Shown here: positions 8,501-15,185 of the stretch, one piece after another
How positions within the stretch are numbered: the first letter of the stretch is position 1
Layout of the letters: each line of letters begins with the position of its first letter
DNA from: Prevotella sp. CAG:1320
GTDB taxonomy: Bacteria; Bacteroidota; Bacteroidia; Bacteroidales; Bacteroidaceae
Length of the DNA stretch: 20,128 nt
Reading direction: 5' to 3'
Assembly (NCBI GenBank): GCA_000435635.1
Contig: FR882103.1
Span: 1 to 20,128 of the forward strand
Translations under genes and position numbers: made by a program
The notes under the pieces: model-generated
What the model saw: the letters and a program-made list of their open reading frames with translations, nothing else
Databases searched by the model: none
What the model was told of the DNA's origin: nothing

Positions 8501-9520
8501 ATGATGAAAGACTTGGATTGGTCTGGCCTGTCATTTGGTTATATCCAGACAGACTACAATGTGCGTTGCTATTATCGCGACGGCAAATGGGGAGAGATAG
8601 AGGTCTGTTCCGACGAGTATCTGAAGTTGCATATGGCGGCCACTTGCCTCCATTATGGGCAAGAGGCGTTTGAGGGACTGAAGGCCTATCGTTGTCCTGA
8701 TGGCAAGGTGCGTGTGTTCCGCATGGACGAGAATGCCGCACGCCTGCAGAGCACTTGTCGTGGTATCATGATGCCAGAGGTTCCCACGGAGCTTTTCGAG
8801 GAAATGGTGAAAAAAGTAGTAAGGCTCAACCAGGAGTGGATTCCCACTTACGAGAGCGGCGCCACGCTTTATATCCGTCCCCTGTTGATTGGCACGAGTG
8901 CCCAGGTGGGTGTACATCCCGCCAAGGAATATCTTTTCATGATATTCGTGACACCCGTAGGACCTTATTTCAAGGGTGGTTTCTCGGCAAATCCCTATGT
9001 CATCATACGTGATTACGACCGTTCAGCTCCGCTTGGCACAGGTATCTACAAGGTGGGAGGAAACTATGCCGCCAGTCTGAAAGCCAACCATATCGCCCAT
9101 GAGAAAGGTTATGCCTGCGAATTCTACCTGGACGCCAAGGAAAAGAAGTATATGGACGAGTGTGGAGCCGCTAACTTCTTCGGCATCAAGAACAATACCT
9201 ATGTCACGCCTAAGAGCACCAGTATCTTGCCTTCTATCACCAACAAGAGTCTCATGCAGTTGGCCGAGGATTACGGCATGAAAGTGGAGCGCAGGCAGAT
9301 TCCCGAGGAGGAGTTGGCCACCTTCGAGGAGGCGGGAGCTTGTGGTACAGCCGCTGTCATCTCGCCCATTTCCTATATCGATGACTTGGAGACAGGCGTG
9401 CGCTATAGTTTTGGCGACAAGCCAGGCCCTATCTCCACCAAGTTGTATAACCACCTGCGTGGCGTGCAATATGGCACGGAGGAGGACAAGCATGGTTGGA
9501 CCACAGTGGTCATAGGCTGA
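8501..9520 (+). CDS. ilvE: Branched-chain amino acid aminotransferase (group II BCAT)
   Basis: PLP fold type IV transaminase of 339 aa, interconverting Leu, Ile and Val with their 2-oxo acids using glutamate/2-oxoglutarate. The N-terminal [18 protein letters not shown] is typical of Bacteroidetes members. [13 protein letters not shown] is the conserved small-domain motif, and [17 protein letters not shown] contains the PLP lysine Lys184. [11 protein letters not shown] and the cofactor-phosphate-binding [14 protein letters not shown] follow. The frame extends to a TTG at 8498, but tandem ATGs at 8501 and 8504 are the likely starts. It has its own promoter, and its TGA overlaps the ATG of trmB by one base. 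From here on the genes look richer in G/C at third codon positions than the first 8.4 kb, by eye only. Confidence 0.95.
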   Translation: MMKDLDWSGLSFGYIQTDYNVRCYYRDGKWGEIEVCSDEYLKLHMAATCLHYGQEAFEGLKAYRCPDGKVRVFRMDENAARLQSTCRGIMMPEVPTELFEEMVKKVVRLNQEWIPTYESGATLYIRPLLIGTSAQVGVHPAKEYLFMIFVTPVGPYFKGGFSANPYVIIRDYDRSAPLGTGIYKVGGNYAASLKANHIAHEKGYACEFYLDAKEKKYMDECGAANFFGIKNNTYVTPKSTSILPSITNKSLMQLAEDYGMKVERRQIPEEELATFEEAGACGTAAVISPISYIDDLETGVRYSFGDKPGPISTKLYNHLRGVQYGTEEDKHGWTTVVIG

Positions 9521-10290
9521 TGGGGAAGGGCAAGCTGGCTAAGTTCGCCGAGTTGGAGACGTTTCCCAACGTCTTCCAGTTTCCCTATTCCGTGATGGAT
9601 GACGTGGAGTGCCCCATGAAGGGACGTTGGGGCGAGGACTATTTCCATAATGACCACCCTATCGTCTTGGAGCTGGGCTGTGGCAAGGGAGAATATACCG
9701 TGGAGCTGGGCAGGATGTTCCCTGAGGTCAACTTCATTGGCGTGGACATCAAGGGAGCCCGCTTGTGGACTGGAGCCAAATTGGCTTTGGAGGAGCGTTT
9801 GCCCAACGTGGCGTTCCTGCGTACCAACATCGAGCTGATAGACCGTTTCTTTGTCTCTGGCGAGGTGGAGGAAATATGGCTCACGTTCAGCGATCCGCAG
9901 ATGAAAAATCCCAAGAAGCGGCTCACGTCCACTTACTTCATGGAGCGTTATCGCCGTTTCCTGGTGGATGGCGGCATAGTACATTTGAAGACGGACTCCA
10001 ATTTCCTTTTCACCTATACGTCTTGCATGATAGAGGCCAACCAGTTGCCGGTGCTCTTTTCCACGGCAGACCTTTACCATGCCAACGGACTGGACGAGGC
10101 CACGTTACGCATCCTTTCCATCCGTACCTACTATGAGAGCATGTGGATGGAGCGGGGTATCCCCATCAAGTACGTGAAGTTCCGTTTGCCTTCCAGTGGG
10201 GTGTTGCGGGAGCCCGACGTGGAGATACCGCTCGATGAGTATCGCAGTTACCACAGGGACAAACGCAGTCCCCTGGAGACCAGAAAATAG
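9520..10290 (+). CDS. trmB: tRNA (guanine-N7-)-methyltransferase
   Basis: SAM-dependent methyltransferase of 256 aa that makes m7G46 in the variable loop of tRNAs. The Rossmann-type SAM site is [15 protein letters not shown] (about residues 48-62), followed by [12 protein letters not shown]. The TrmB-specific motif appears as [15 protein letters not shown], a variant of FPDPWxKKRH common in Bacteroidetes, followed by [10 protein letters not shown]. The C-terminal extension beyond the core is longer than in E. coli. The frame runs upstream to a TTG at 9496 inside ilvE; the ATG at 9520 forms a TGATG junction with the ilvE stop and is preferred, implying translational coupling. It is followed within 3 bp by a terminator. 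Confidence 0.94.
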   Translation: MGKGKLAKFAELETFPNVFQFPYSVMDDVECPMKGRWGEDYFHNDHPIVLELGCGKGEYTVELGRMFPEVNFIGVDIKGARLWTGAKLALEERLPNVAFLRTNIELIDRFFVSGEVEEIWLTFSDPQMKNPKKRLTSTYFMERYRRFLVDGGIVHLKTDSNFLFTYTSCMIEANQLPVLFSTADLYHANGLDEATLRILSIRTYYESMWMERGIPIKYVKFRLPSSGVLREPDVEIPLDEYRSYHRDKRSPLETRK

Positions 10291-10292
10291 AA

Positions 10293-10332
10293 AACAGGCG
10301 GCGTGCCCACATAGCACGCCGCCTGTTGTTTT
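10293..10332 (+). terminator. Rho-independent terminator after trmB
   Basis: A perfect 14-bp stem pairs AACAGGCGGCGTGC (10293-10306) with GCACGCCGCCTGTT (10314-10327) around a 7-nt loop, followed by a T-rich tail. An A run immediately before the stem would let it also work on the opposite strand. It ends the ilvE-trmB unit. Confidence 0.92.
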
Positions 10333-10349
10333 ATTCCGTCATGATGAAG

Positions 10350-10394
10350 CCCGCTCCTCGCGCGTACATTATATATATACGCTCGTGGAGCGGG
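10350..10394. repeat. Imperfect long hairpin with an AT-alternating loop
   Basis: Bases 10350-10366 pair with 10378-10394 in a 17-position stem with two mismatches. The outer arm is CCCGCTCC/GGAGCGGG and the inner arm GCGTA/TACGC. The loop lies inside a TATATATA run. There is no T tail, so it is not a classic terminator; it lies between the trmB terminator and the DUF362 promoter. Confidence 0.6.
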
Positions 10395-10481
10395 AATGCC
10401 ATTGAAGCTTGATGAGGCAAGCGGTTTCTTTTTCTGTAATCGGGTCACTTTTCTCCGTTATCCGGGTAGTGGGAGATAAGG

Positions 10482-10516
10482 GCGAAAAGTTTATTTTCGC
10501 GACAGGAATACATTTA
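10482..10516 (+). promoter_or_regulatory. Putative promoter of the DUF362-hydrolase unit with overlapping inverted repeat
   Basis: TACATTTA at 10509-10516 is one base from the TAnnTTTG -7 consensus. The -33 region has no good TTTG but is occupied by the inverted repeat GCGAAAA (10482-10488) / TTTTCGC (10494-10500) with a 5-bp centre. This could be an activator or repressor site compensating for the weak promoter. The distance from the -7 box to the ATG at 10527 is 10 bp, which leaves almost no leader, so an alternative promoter further upstream is possible. Confidence 0.4.
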
Positions 10517-10526
10517 TCAATCTATC

Positions 10527-11585
10527 ATGAAACTTAAAAAGATATTACTGATGGCAAGCTTTCTAGCTATAGGAACGTCTGGCATGGCGCAGTCGCCACA
10601 GCCTGGGATAGACGGGAACAAGTATGTGCCCTATGAGAATCGTGTGGGCAATGAGTCTGTGGTATATTTCACGCGAGACTTGAGCGCCGATGGGCTTATC
10701 AAGGCTTACGAGCAAGTGAATGCCTTGATAGGAGGCAAGGTGGCCGTGAAATTGCACACGGGAGAGCGAAACGGCCCCAACATCATTCCCCGCGAGTGGG
10801 TAAAGGCATTGATGGAAAAAGACCTGCCAGGGGCTCACATCGTGGAGACCAATACCTATTACGAGGGAGACCGCTATACCACCGAGCAACACAGGCAGAC
10901 CCTGGAAGTGAATGGCTGGACTTTCTGCCCCGTGGACATCATGGACGAGGAAGACACCTTGACGCTTCCCGTGAAGGGCGGCAAGTGGTTTGACAGGATG
11001 TCAGTGGGCAGCCACCTGGTCAATTATGACTCCTTCGTGACGCTCACCCATTTCAAGGGGCACACGCAGGGTGGTTTTGGCGGCAGCAACAAGAACATCG
11101 GCATTGGCTGTGCCGATGGCCGCGTGGGGAAAGCGTGGATACATACCACTCCCCATCAAGACAATCAGTGGGACATAGCAAAGGAGGAATTCATGGAGCG
11201 CATGACAGAATCCACGAAATCCGTAGTGGACTACTTTGGCAAGCATATCACCTACGTGAACGTGATGCGCAACATGTCGGTGTCTTGCGATTGCGAGGGC
11301 GTGAACGCCGAGCCTGTGGTGACACCCAACGTGGGTATTCTTTCCTCCACGGATGTATTGGCGCTCGACCAGGCTTGCGTGGACTTGATATACGCCATGA
11401 CCGAGGAGGAGCACCATGACCTCGTGGAACGCATAGAGAGCAGGCATGGCCTGCGCCAGCTTTCCTACATGAAGGAGCTGGGCATGGGCAATGACCGCTA
11501 TGTCTTGATAGACCTGGACAATGGCGGCAAGCGCATCACGCCCGCCGAGGCGGTAAAGGGGCTGAAGCCATTCGTCAAGGAGTGA
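10527..11585 (+). CDS. Exported DUF362 domain protein
   Basis: Protein of 352 aa with a clear signal peptide: KLKK, a hydrophobic core, then a cleavage region near GMAQ around residues 20-22. The mature part resembles DUF362 proteins: VAVKLHTGERNGPNIIPREWV near residues 73-93, THFKGHTQGGFGGSNKNIGIGCADGRVGK in the middle, and a C-terminal MSVSCDCEGVNAEPV followed by GILSSTDVLALDQACVDLIY. The cysteines of GCADG, SCDC and QAC could form disulfides or bind metal. The CxxCxxC ferredoxin motifs found fused to many cytoplasmic DUF362 proteins are absent. Molecular function is unknown. The exported alpha/beta hydrolase follows after 19 bp, so the two are probably made together and act in the periplasm. 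Confidence 0.82.
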   Translation: MKLKKILLMASFLAIGTSGMAQSPQPGIDGNKYVPYENRVGNESVVYFTRDLSADGLIKAYEQVNALIGGKVAVKLHTGERNGPNIIPREWVKALMEKDLPGAHIVETNTYYEGDRYTTEQHRQTLEVNGWTFCPVDIMDEEDTLTLPVKGGKWFDRMSVGSHLVNYDSFVTLTHFKGHTQGGFGGSNKNIGIGCADGRVGKAWIHTTPHQDNQWDIAKEEFMERMTESTKSVVDYFGKHITYVNVMRNMSVSCDCEGVNAEPVVTPNVGILSSTDVLALDQACVDLIYAMTEEEHHDLVERIESRHGLRQLSYMKELGMGNDRYVLIDLDNGGKRITPAEAVKGLKPFVKE

Positions 11586-11604
11586 ACCTGGCAGTGAGAC
11601 CATT

Positions 11605-12666
11605 ATGAACATTAAGTATATTATCGCCGCGGGCTTGTTGGCCTTCACGGTCACGACCCGCGCGCAAAACAAGCAAGAAAACATGAAGTTCCAAGAAGAA
11701 ACATTGCATTTAACCACCGAATGGGACAAGGTGTTCCCGCAGAGCGACAAGGTGAACCACAGCAAAGTAACTTTCCATAACCGTTACGGCGTGACGCTGG
11801 CCGCCGACCTTTACATGTCTAAAGACAAGACGGGCAAGTTGCCCGCCATCGCCGTTTGCGGTCCGTTCGGGGCCGTCAAGGAGCAGGCTTCGGGTCTGTA
11901 TGCGCAGGAATTGGCAAAGCGCGGCTTCCTTGCCATTGCCTTCGACCCATCTTTTACGGGCGAGAGTGGAGGCTTGCCCCGTTACGTAGCCTCACCCGAC
12001 ATCAACACAGAGGACTTCTGCGCCGCGGTGGACTACCTTTCTACCCGTGAAGACGTGAACCCGGAACAGATTGGCATACTCGGCATTTGCGGCTGGGGAG
12101 GTATGGCGGTCAACGCGGCCGCCATAGACACCCGCGTCAAGGCCACCGTTGCCGCTACCATGTATGACATGAGCCGTGTCAACGCCAAAGGATATTTCGA
12201 CGCGGCTGACAACGCGGACGCACGCCACGAACTGCGCAAGCAGCTGAACGCGCAGCGCACGGCGGACTATCGCGAAGGCTCGTATGAACTCGCGGGAGGC
12301 CTGCCCGATGTGGTGCCGGCAGACGCTCCACAATTCTTGAAAGACTACTTCGCCTACTATAAGACGGAGCGCGGATACCATAAGCGTTCCCTCAACTCCA
12401 ATGGCGGTTGGAACAAGACCTCCGCGCTGTCATTCCTAAACATGCCGATATTGTCATACGCGGGCGAGATACGCAGTGCCGTGATGCTGGTGCATGGCGA
12501 GAAAGCCCACTCGCGCTACTTCAGCGAGGATGTCTACAAGCAGCTGAAGGGAGACAATAAGCGGCTGCTCATCGTCCCAGGAGCGGTGCATACCGACTTG
12601 TATGACAACCTGGAGAAGATTCCCTTTGACCAAATAGAGGCTTTCTTCCGTGAGTATTTGAGATAG
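11605..12666 (+). CDS. Exported alpha/beta hydrolase with a cysteine nucleophile (dienelactone hydrolase-like)
   Basis: Protein of 353 aa with a signal peptide ending near TTRAQ (residues 17-21). The alpha/beta-hydrolase core begins at about residue 55 (VTFHNRYGVTLAADLY), with PAIAVCGPFG for the oxyanion strand and loop. The nucleophile elbow is GILGICGWGG, with Cys162 where most hydrolases have Ser. The acid appears to be Glu299 in LVHGEKAHSRYF and the base His329 in VPGAVHTDLYD. A Cys-acid-His triad in a GxCxG elbow recalls dienelactone hydrolase, and HGEKAHSRYF resembles YcjY-like exported hydrolases. Substrate unknown. A cap insertion lies around residues 190-280. Second gene of the DUF362 unit. 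No terminator was identified directly downstream. Confidence 0.86.
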   Translation: MNIKYIIAAGLLAFTVTTRAQNKQENMKFQEETLHLTTEWDKVFPQSDKVNHSKVTFHNRYGVTLAADLYMSKDKTGKLPAIAVCGPFGAVKEQASGLYAQELAKRGFLAIAFDPSFTGESGGLPRYVASPDINTEDFCAAVDYLSTREDVNPEQIGILGICGWGGMAVNAAAIDTRVKATVAATMYDMSRVNAKGYFDAADNADARHELRKQLNAQRTADYREGSYELAGGLPDVVPADAPQFLKDYFAYYKTERGYHKRSLNSNGGWNKTSALSFLNMPILSYAGEIRSAVMLVHGEKAHSRYFSEDVYKQLKGDNKRLLIVPGAVHTDLYDNLEKIPFDQIEAFFREYLR

Positions 12667-12773
12667 ATTTCCTTTTTCCCGCTTGCTTGGCAAAGTGACT
12701 ACGCCGCAAGCATGTGCCGCTTTGCCGCAGGAGGAGAGGGGATAAAAACCGCGCTGGATAACATGGAAAAACG

Positions 12774-12861
12774 CAGTACTACTGCTTTTCAATATCAGTA
12801 GTATTGAAATCAAAAGTCAGTACTACTCCTTTTCTGTTTCAGTAGTACTGACTTTAAAATG
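12774..12861 (+). repeat. 22-bp-period array, CAGTA(C/G)TA(C/T)T core, four units
   Basis: Four units begin at 12774, 12796, 12818 and 12840, each exactly 22 bp apart and each starting with CAGTA. Units 1 and 3 carry CAGTACTACT followed by a CTTTTC-rich filler; units 2 and 4 carry CAGTAGTATTGA or CAGTAGTACTGA followed by an A-rich filler. The array is therefore also a 44-bp tandem duplication. Alternate cores are reverse complements, so each 44-bp unit can fold: the best stem is a perfect 15 bp, 12813-12827 with 12841-12855, around a 13-nt loop. Function unknown. Confidence 0.85.
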
Positions 12862-12903
12862 GCAGTTGAGGAATATGGACTATAAAAAATCACGGGGGTT
12901 TTG

Positions 12904-12992
12904 AAAACAAGTTATTTCGCGATTGAAAACAAGTTATTTTGCCGACCAAAACAAGTTATTTTGATGAGCAAAATAACTTGTTTTCAATCGCG
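12904..12992 (+). repeat. 22-bp-period array, AAAACAAGTTATTT core, three direct units plus one inverted
   Basis: AAAACAAGTTATTT occurs at 12904, 12926 and 12948, exactly 22 bp apart, separated by different ~8-bp fillers. A fourth unit at 12970 keeps the phase but has the core inverted (AAATAACTTGTTTT, 12971-12984). Bases 12918-12941 and 12969-12992 form a perfect 24-bp inverted repeat with a 27-nt loop. Alternatively, unit 3 (12948-12963) pairs with 12969-12984 in a 16-bp stem with a 5-nt loop. Function unknown. Confidence 0.88.
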
Positions 12993-13187
12993 TGTTTTCA
13001 GCTCGTCTTTCTGCTTTCCCGTAAATTACCTCCGTCAACAGGTTGTCTTTACATAACCATCTGATATTGAGTTGGTTGTCGGATATGTCATGCGCATGTT
13101 GCCCGCAAGTGATTGGGAACAGAAAGCAGTCTTTTGGTTAACGGCTGTTAAATATTCATCTTGCCGCTAAAATAATTCCTCTTTTGC

Positions 13188-13218
13188 TTTGAAGCTAATG
13201 AAAATTAGCCTAAATTCG
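13188..13218 (+). promoter_or_regulatory. Promoter of the tetR-exporter operon
   Basis: TTTG at 13188-13191 and TAAATTCG at 13211-13218 are 19 bp apart. The -7 box has one mismatch to TAnnTTTG. The predicted start site falls near 13225, about 42 nt before the tetR ATG. It is the only promoter I see for the seven genes downstream. Confidence 0.62.
13194..13209. promoter_or_regulatory. Candidate operator inside the promoter spacer
   Basis: The inverted repeat GCTAAT-GAAA-ATTAGC fills the spacer between the -33 and -7 boxes. A bound regulator here would block RNA polymerase, so it is a candidate site for the adjacent TetR protein or another factor. Confidence 0.5.
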
Positions 13219-13222
13219 TATT

Positions 13223-13243
13223 AACAAGATTGTTAATCTTGTT
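13223..13243. promoter_or_regulatory. Candidate TetR operator at the transcription start
   Basis: A perfect palindrome, AACAAGATT (13223-13231) and AATCTTGTT (13235-13243) around GTT, spans 21 bp over the predicted start site. Size and position fit a TetR-family operator. A second palindrome, TTGGTT-A-AACCAA at 13242-13254, shares two bases with it. Assignment to the adjacent regulator is inference. Confidence 0.58.
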
Positions 13244-13266
13244 GGTTAAACCAAAGTGATGATATT

Positions 13267-13899
13267 ATGGACACGGAAAAGAGTAATCCGCAAGACACGG
13301 AAACAAGAATCTTGCATGCGGCGGAAAAGGAATTCATGGAAAAAGGATATGCTGGTGCGCGTACTACCTCTATCGCGGAGAGGGCTGGCGTCACCCACGC
13401 CATGTTGCATTACTATTTCCGCACGAAAGACAAGCTCTTTGAGCGCATCGTCGCGGGGAAGTTGGGGATGTTGGGCGACATCATCCTGAGTGCCATCGGC
13501 GATGGGGAACTGCCTCTGGAGGAAAGGATTCGCCAGGGCGTGGAACGCCACTTCGACTTCATCGCGGCCAATAGCTACTTGCCTAGGTTTATTGTCAACG
13601 AGGTGCTTACCCGTCCGGAGCACGTGGAGATGATGCGGCGCAACGCGGCGCAAATAGCGGACAGCCTGTTGGACAACTTGCAGCGCGAGATAGACGACTA
13701 TGCCACCAAGGGACTTTGCCGCCAAGTGGACGCACGTATGCTGTTGATAGACATCATCTCGCTCAACGTCTTCCCCTTCACGGCGGCACCCATCGTGCAC
13801 GGGGCCATAGGTGTTGCCTACGGCGACTATGACGAGTTCCTGGCCATGCGCAAGCAAGAGAATGTGGAAACCATCCTGCGAAAACTTAAAATCCATTGA
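13267..13899 (+). CDS. TetR/AcrR-family transcriptional regulator
   Basis: Regulator of 210 aa. The N-terminal DNA-binding domain is canonical: ETRILHAAEKEFMEKGYAG (about residues 12-30), then the helix-turn-helix RTTSIAERAGVTHAMLHYYF and KDKLFERI. The rest is a helical ligand-binding/dimerisation domain that I cannot match to a ligand. As first gene of the exporter operon it corresponds in position to CecR (YbiH) in E. coli, which controls ybhGFSR. It probably represses its own operon through the palindromes at 13194-13254 and is released by an exporter substrate. The ATG at 13267 directly precedes the domain; no strong Shine-Dalgarno sequence is present. The TGA is followed 2 bp later by the start of the TolC-like gene. 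Confidence 0.9.
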   Translation: MDTEKSNPQDTETRILHAAEKEFMEKGYAGARTTSIAERAGVTHAMLHYYFRTKDKLFERIVAGKLGMLGDIILSAIGDGELPLEERIRQGVERHFDFIAANSYLPRFIVNEVLTRPEHVEMMRRNAAQIADSLLDNLQREIDDYATKGLCRQVDARMLLIDIISLNVFPFTAAPIVHGAIGVAYGDYDEFLAMRKQENVETILRKLKIH

Positions 13900-13901
13900 C
13901 C

Positions 13902-15185
13902 ATGATGAAGCGTTTCTTACCGTTGGTGGTGTCATTGCTGGGCAGTCTCCCGCTGTTTGCCCAAGTGGCGTTGGAGGAGTGCGTCACGTTGGCGCAGGAA
14001 AACTATCCTCTCATTCGGAAATATGGCCTGTTGGCGCAGGTGGAGGAAATAGACCTGTCGGAAATCAACAAGAGCTGGTTGCCTCAAGTCAGCCTCTACG
14101 GACAGGGCACGGCGCAGAACGAGACCCCTTCCTTGCCCGAGTCCTTGGCCAGGGTCATAGACCAGGCGGGCATGGACATGAAGGGCGTGGATGAATGGCA
14201 GTACAAAGCGGGCGTGGACATACGGCAAAACGTGTGGGACGGTGGCGAGTCAAAGGCCCAAAAGAATACTGCGAGGGCGGAACGGGCAGAGCGGCAGGCA
14301 GCCCTGGACGTGCAGCTCTATGCCGTTCGGGAGCGTGTGGAGGACTTGTTTTTCGCTATTTTGCTCCTGGATGAGCAGATAGCGCAAACCCGAAATATGT
14401 TGAATTTGTTAGAGAATAATCTTGACAAGTTGCGCGTCATGCTAAGGCATGGCACGGCCATGCAAAGTGATGTGGACATGGTGGAGGCGCAATGCCTCAG
14501 CGTCAAGCAACAGCTCATCCAGGCGGAGCGGTCTTCCAAGAGCTATCGCGAGGTGTTGGGACTGTTCACGGGGAAACAACTGGCGGGTCAGGAACTGTTG
14601 AAGCCAGACTCGTCCATACCCCATGACTTGGTGCCCAACCGCCCTGAGCTGAGGCATTTCGAGGCGCAAGCGCAAGTCAACGAGGCGAAAAAAGCCAGCG
14701 TTGCGGCTAGCACGATGCCGAGAATAAGCTTGTTTGCCCAGGCCTACTATGGCTATCCGGGCTTTGACTACTTTGAGAGCATGATGGGCCGTGACCCCTC
14801 CGTCAACCTTTTGGCAGGGGTGAAAGTGTCGTGGAACTTAGGCGCTTTTTACCATAAGAAGAACGAAAACCGGAAATTGCGCCTCGCGTCAGACAACATA
14901 GCCGTGGAGCGTGACGTGTTCCTGTTTAATACCAACTTGAAGATCCGCTCCCAGCTGAACCGAATAGACGAATTGAGAGCCGTCATGCAAGAAAACAAGC
15001 GGATAGTGGAATTGCGTGAGCGTGTGCGGAAAGCCGCTGAGTCGCAGCTCGACAATGGCATTATAGACGCTACAGGCTTGCTGGCTAAGCTGACAGAGGA
15101 AAAACAAGCCCGTCTCACTGCGTCCTATCATGAAATCCAGCTCCTCCAAGGCATTTACCGACTAAAATATACATTGAACAGATGA
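13902..15185 (+). CDS. TolC-like outer-membrane efflux protein
   Basis: Protein of 427 aa with a signal peptide (MKRFLPLVVSLLGSLPLFAQ). Mature sequence starts with VALEECVTLAQENYPLI, the typical beginning of Bacteroidetes TolC-family (OEP) proteins. The two repeats of long amphipathic helices are visible: residues ~100-215 with ARAERAERQAALDV, LLENNLDKLRVMLRHGTAMQSDV and QCLSVKQQLIQAE, and residues ~305-425 with the parallel ELRERVRKAAESQLDNGIIDATGLL. It would form the trimeric channel through which the downstream ABC exporter empties outside. The E. coli ybh operon has no such gene, so this exporter brings its own exit duct. The frame extends to a TTG at 13896; the ATGs at 13902 or 13905 are the likely starts. 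It overlaps the adaptor gene by 4 bp (ATGA). Confidence 0.9.
   Translation: MMKRFLPLVVSLLGSLPLFAQVALEECVTLAQENYPLIRKYGLLAQVEEIDLSEINKSWLPQVSLYGQGTAQNETPSLPESLARVIDQAGMDMKGVDEWQYKAGVDIRQNVWDGGESKAQKNTARAERAERQAALDVQLYAVRERVEDLFFAILLLDEQIAQTRNMLNLLENNLDKLRVMLRHGTAMQSDVDMVEAQCLSVKQQLIQAERSSKSYREVLGLFTGKQLAGQELLKPDSSIPHDLVPNRPELRHFEAQAQVNEAKKASVAASTMPRISLFAQAYYGYPGFDYFESMMGRDPSVNLLAGVKVSWNLGAFYHKKNENRKLRLASDNIAVERDVFLFNTNLKIRSQLNRIDELRAVMQENKRIVELRERVRKAAESQLDNGIIDATGLLAKLTEEKQARLTASYHEIQLLQGIYRLKYTLNR

Larger units (their letters stand above)
12667..13187. other. Gene-free intergenic region with two repeat arrays
   Basis: I see no credible gene on either strand in these 521 bp. The first ~105 bp has short inverted repeats (GGCAAAG 12689-12695 with CTTTGCC 12720-12726; GCTTGC 12681-12686 with GCAAGC 12706-12711) but no T-tailed terminator. 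Bases 12774-12992 hold the two 22-bp-period arrays annotated separately. Bases 12993-13187 hold nothing I can assign, apart from the 10-bp palindrome CATGCGCATG at 13089-13098. Confidence 0.7.

Noticed and set aside
9403..10080. Minus-strand open frame of 225 codons opposite ilvE/trmB
   Set aside because: Fully antisense to trmB with its SAM and TrmB motifs; no family resemblance.
10407..10440. Small hairpin GCTTG/CAAGC followed by T-rich sequence as a terminator
   Set aside because: Only a 5-bp stem and an interrupted T run; the real terminator is at 10293-10332.
11001..11765. Long open frame on the minus strand (254 codons) opposite the DUF362 and hydrolase genes
   Set aside because: It is antisense to two clear genes, shows no recognisable domain and has the His/Val-rich composition of a shadow frame.
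12681..12726. Two interleaved short inverted repeats (GCTTGC/GCAAGC and GGCAAAG/CTTTGCC) that could form an RNA pseudoknot
   Set aside because: Stems are only 6 and 7 bp in a GC-rich stretch, with no conservation evidence and no T tail; chance is a sufficient explanation.
12904..12992. Possible CRISPR array
   Set aside because: The repeat core is 14-16 bp with fillers of about 8 bp, far below CRISPR spacer size; one unit is inverted; no cas gene is present.
12774..12992. Possible plasmid iterons or replication origin
   Set aside because: The 22-bp spacing fits iterons, but no Rep protein, partition gene or DnaA-box cluster is nearby and all surrounding genes look chromosomal.
13246..13935. 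Minus-strand open frame of 229 codons opposite tetR
   Set aside because: Antisense to a canonical TetR gene; no domain and no plausible promoter.
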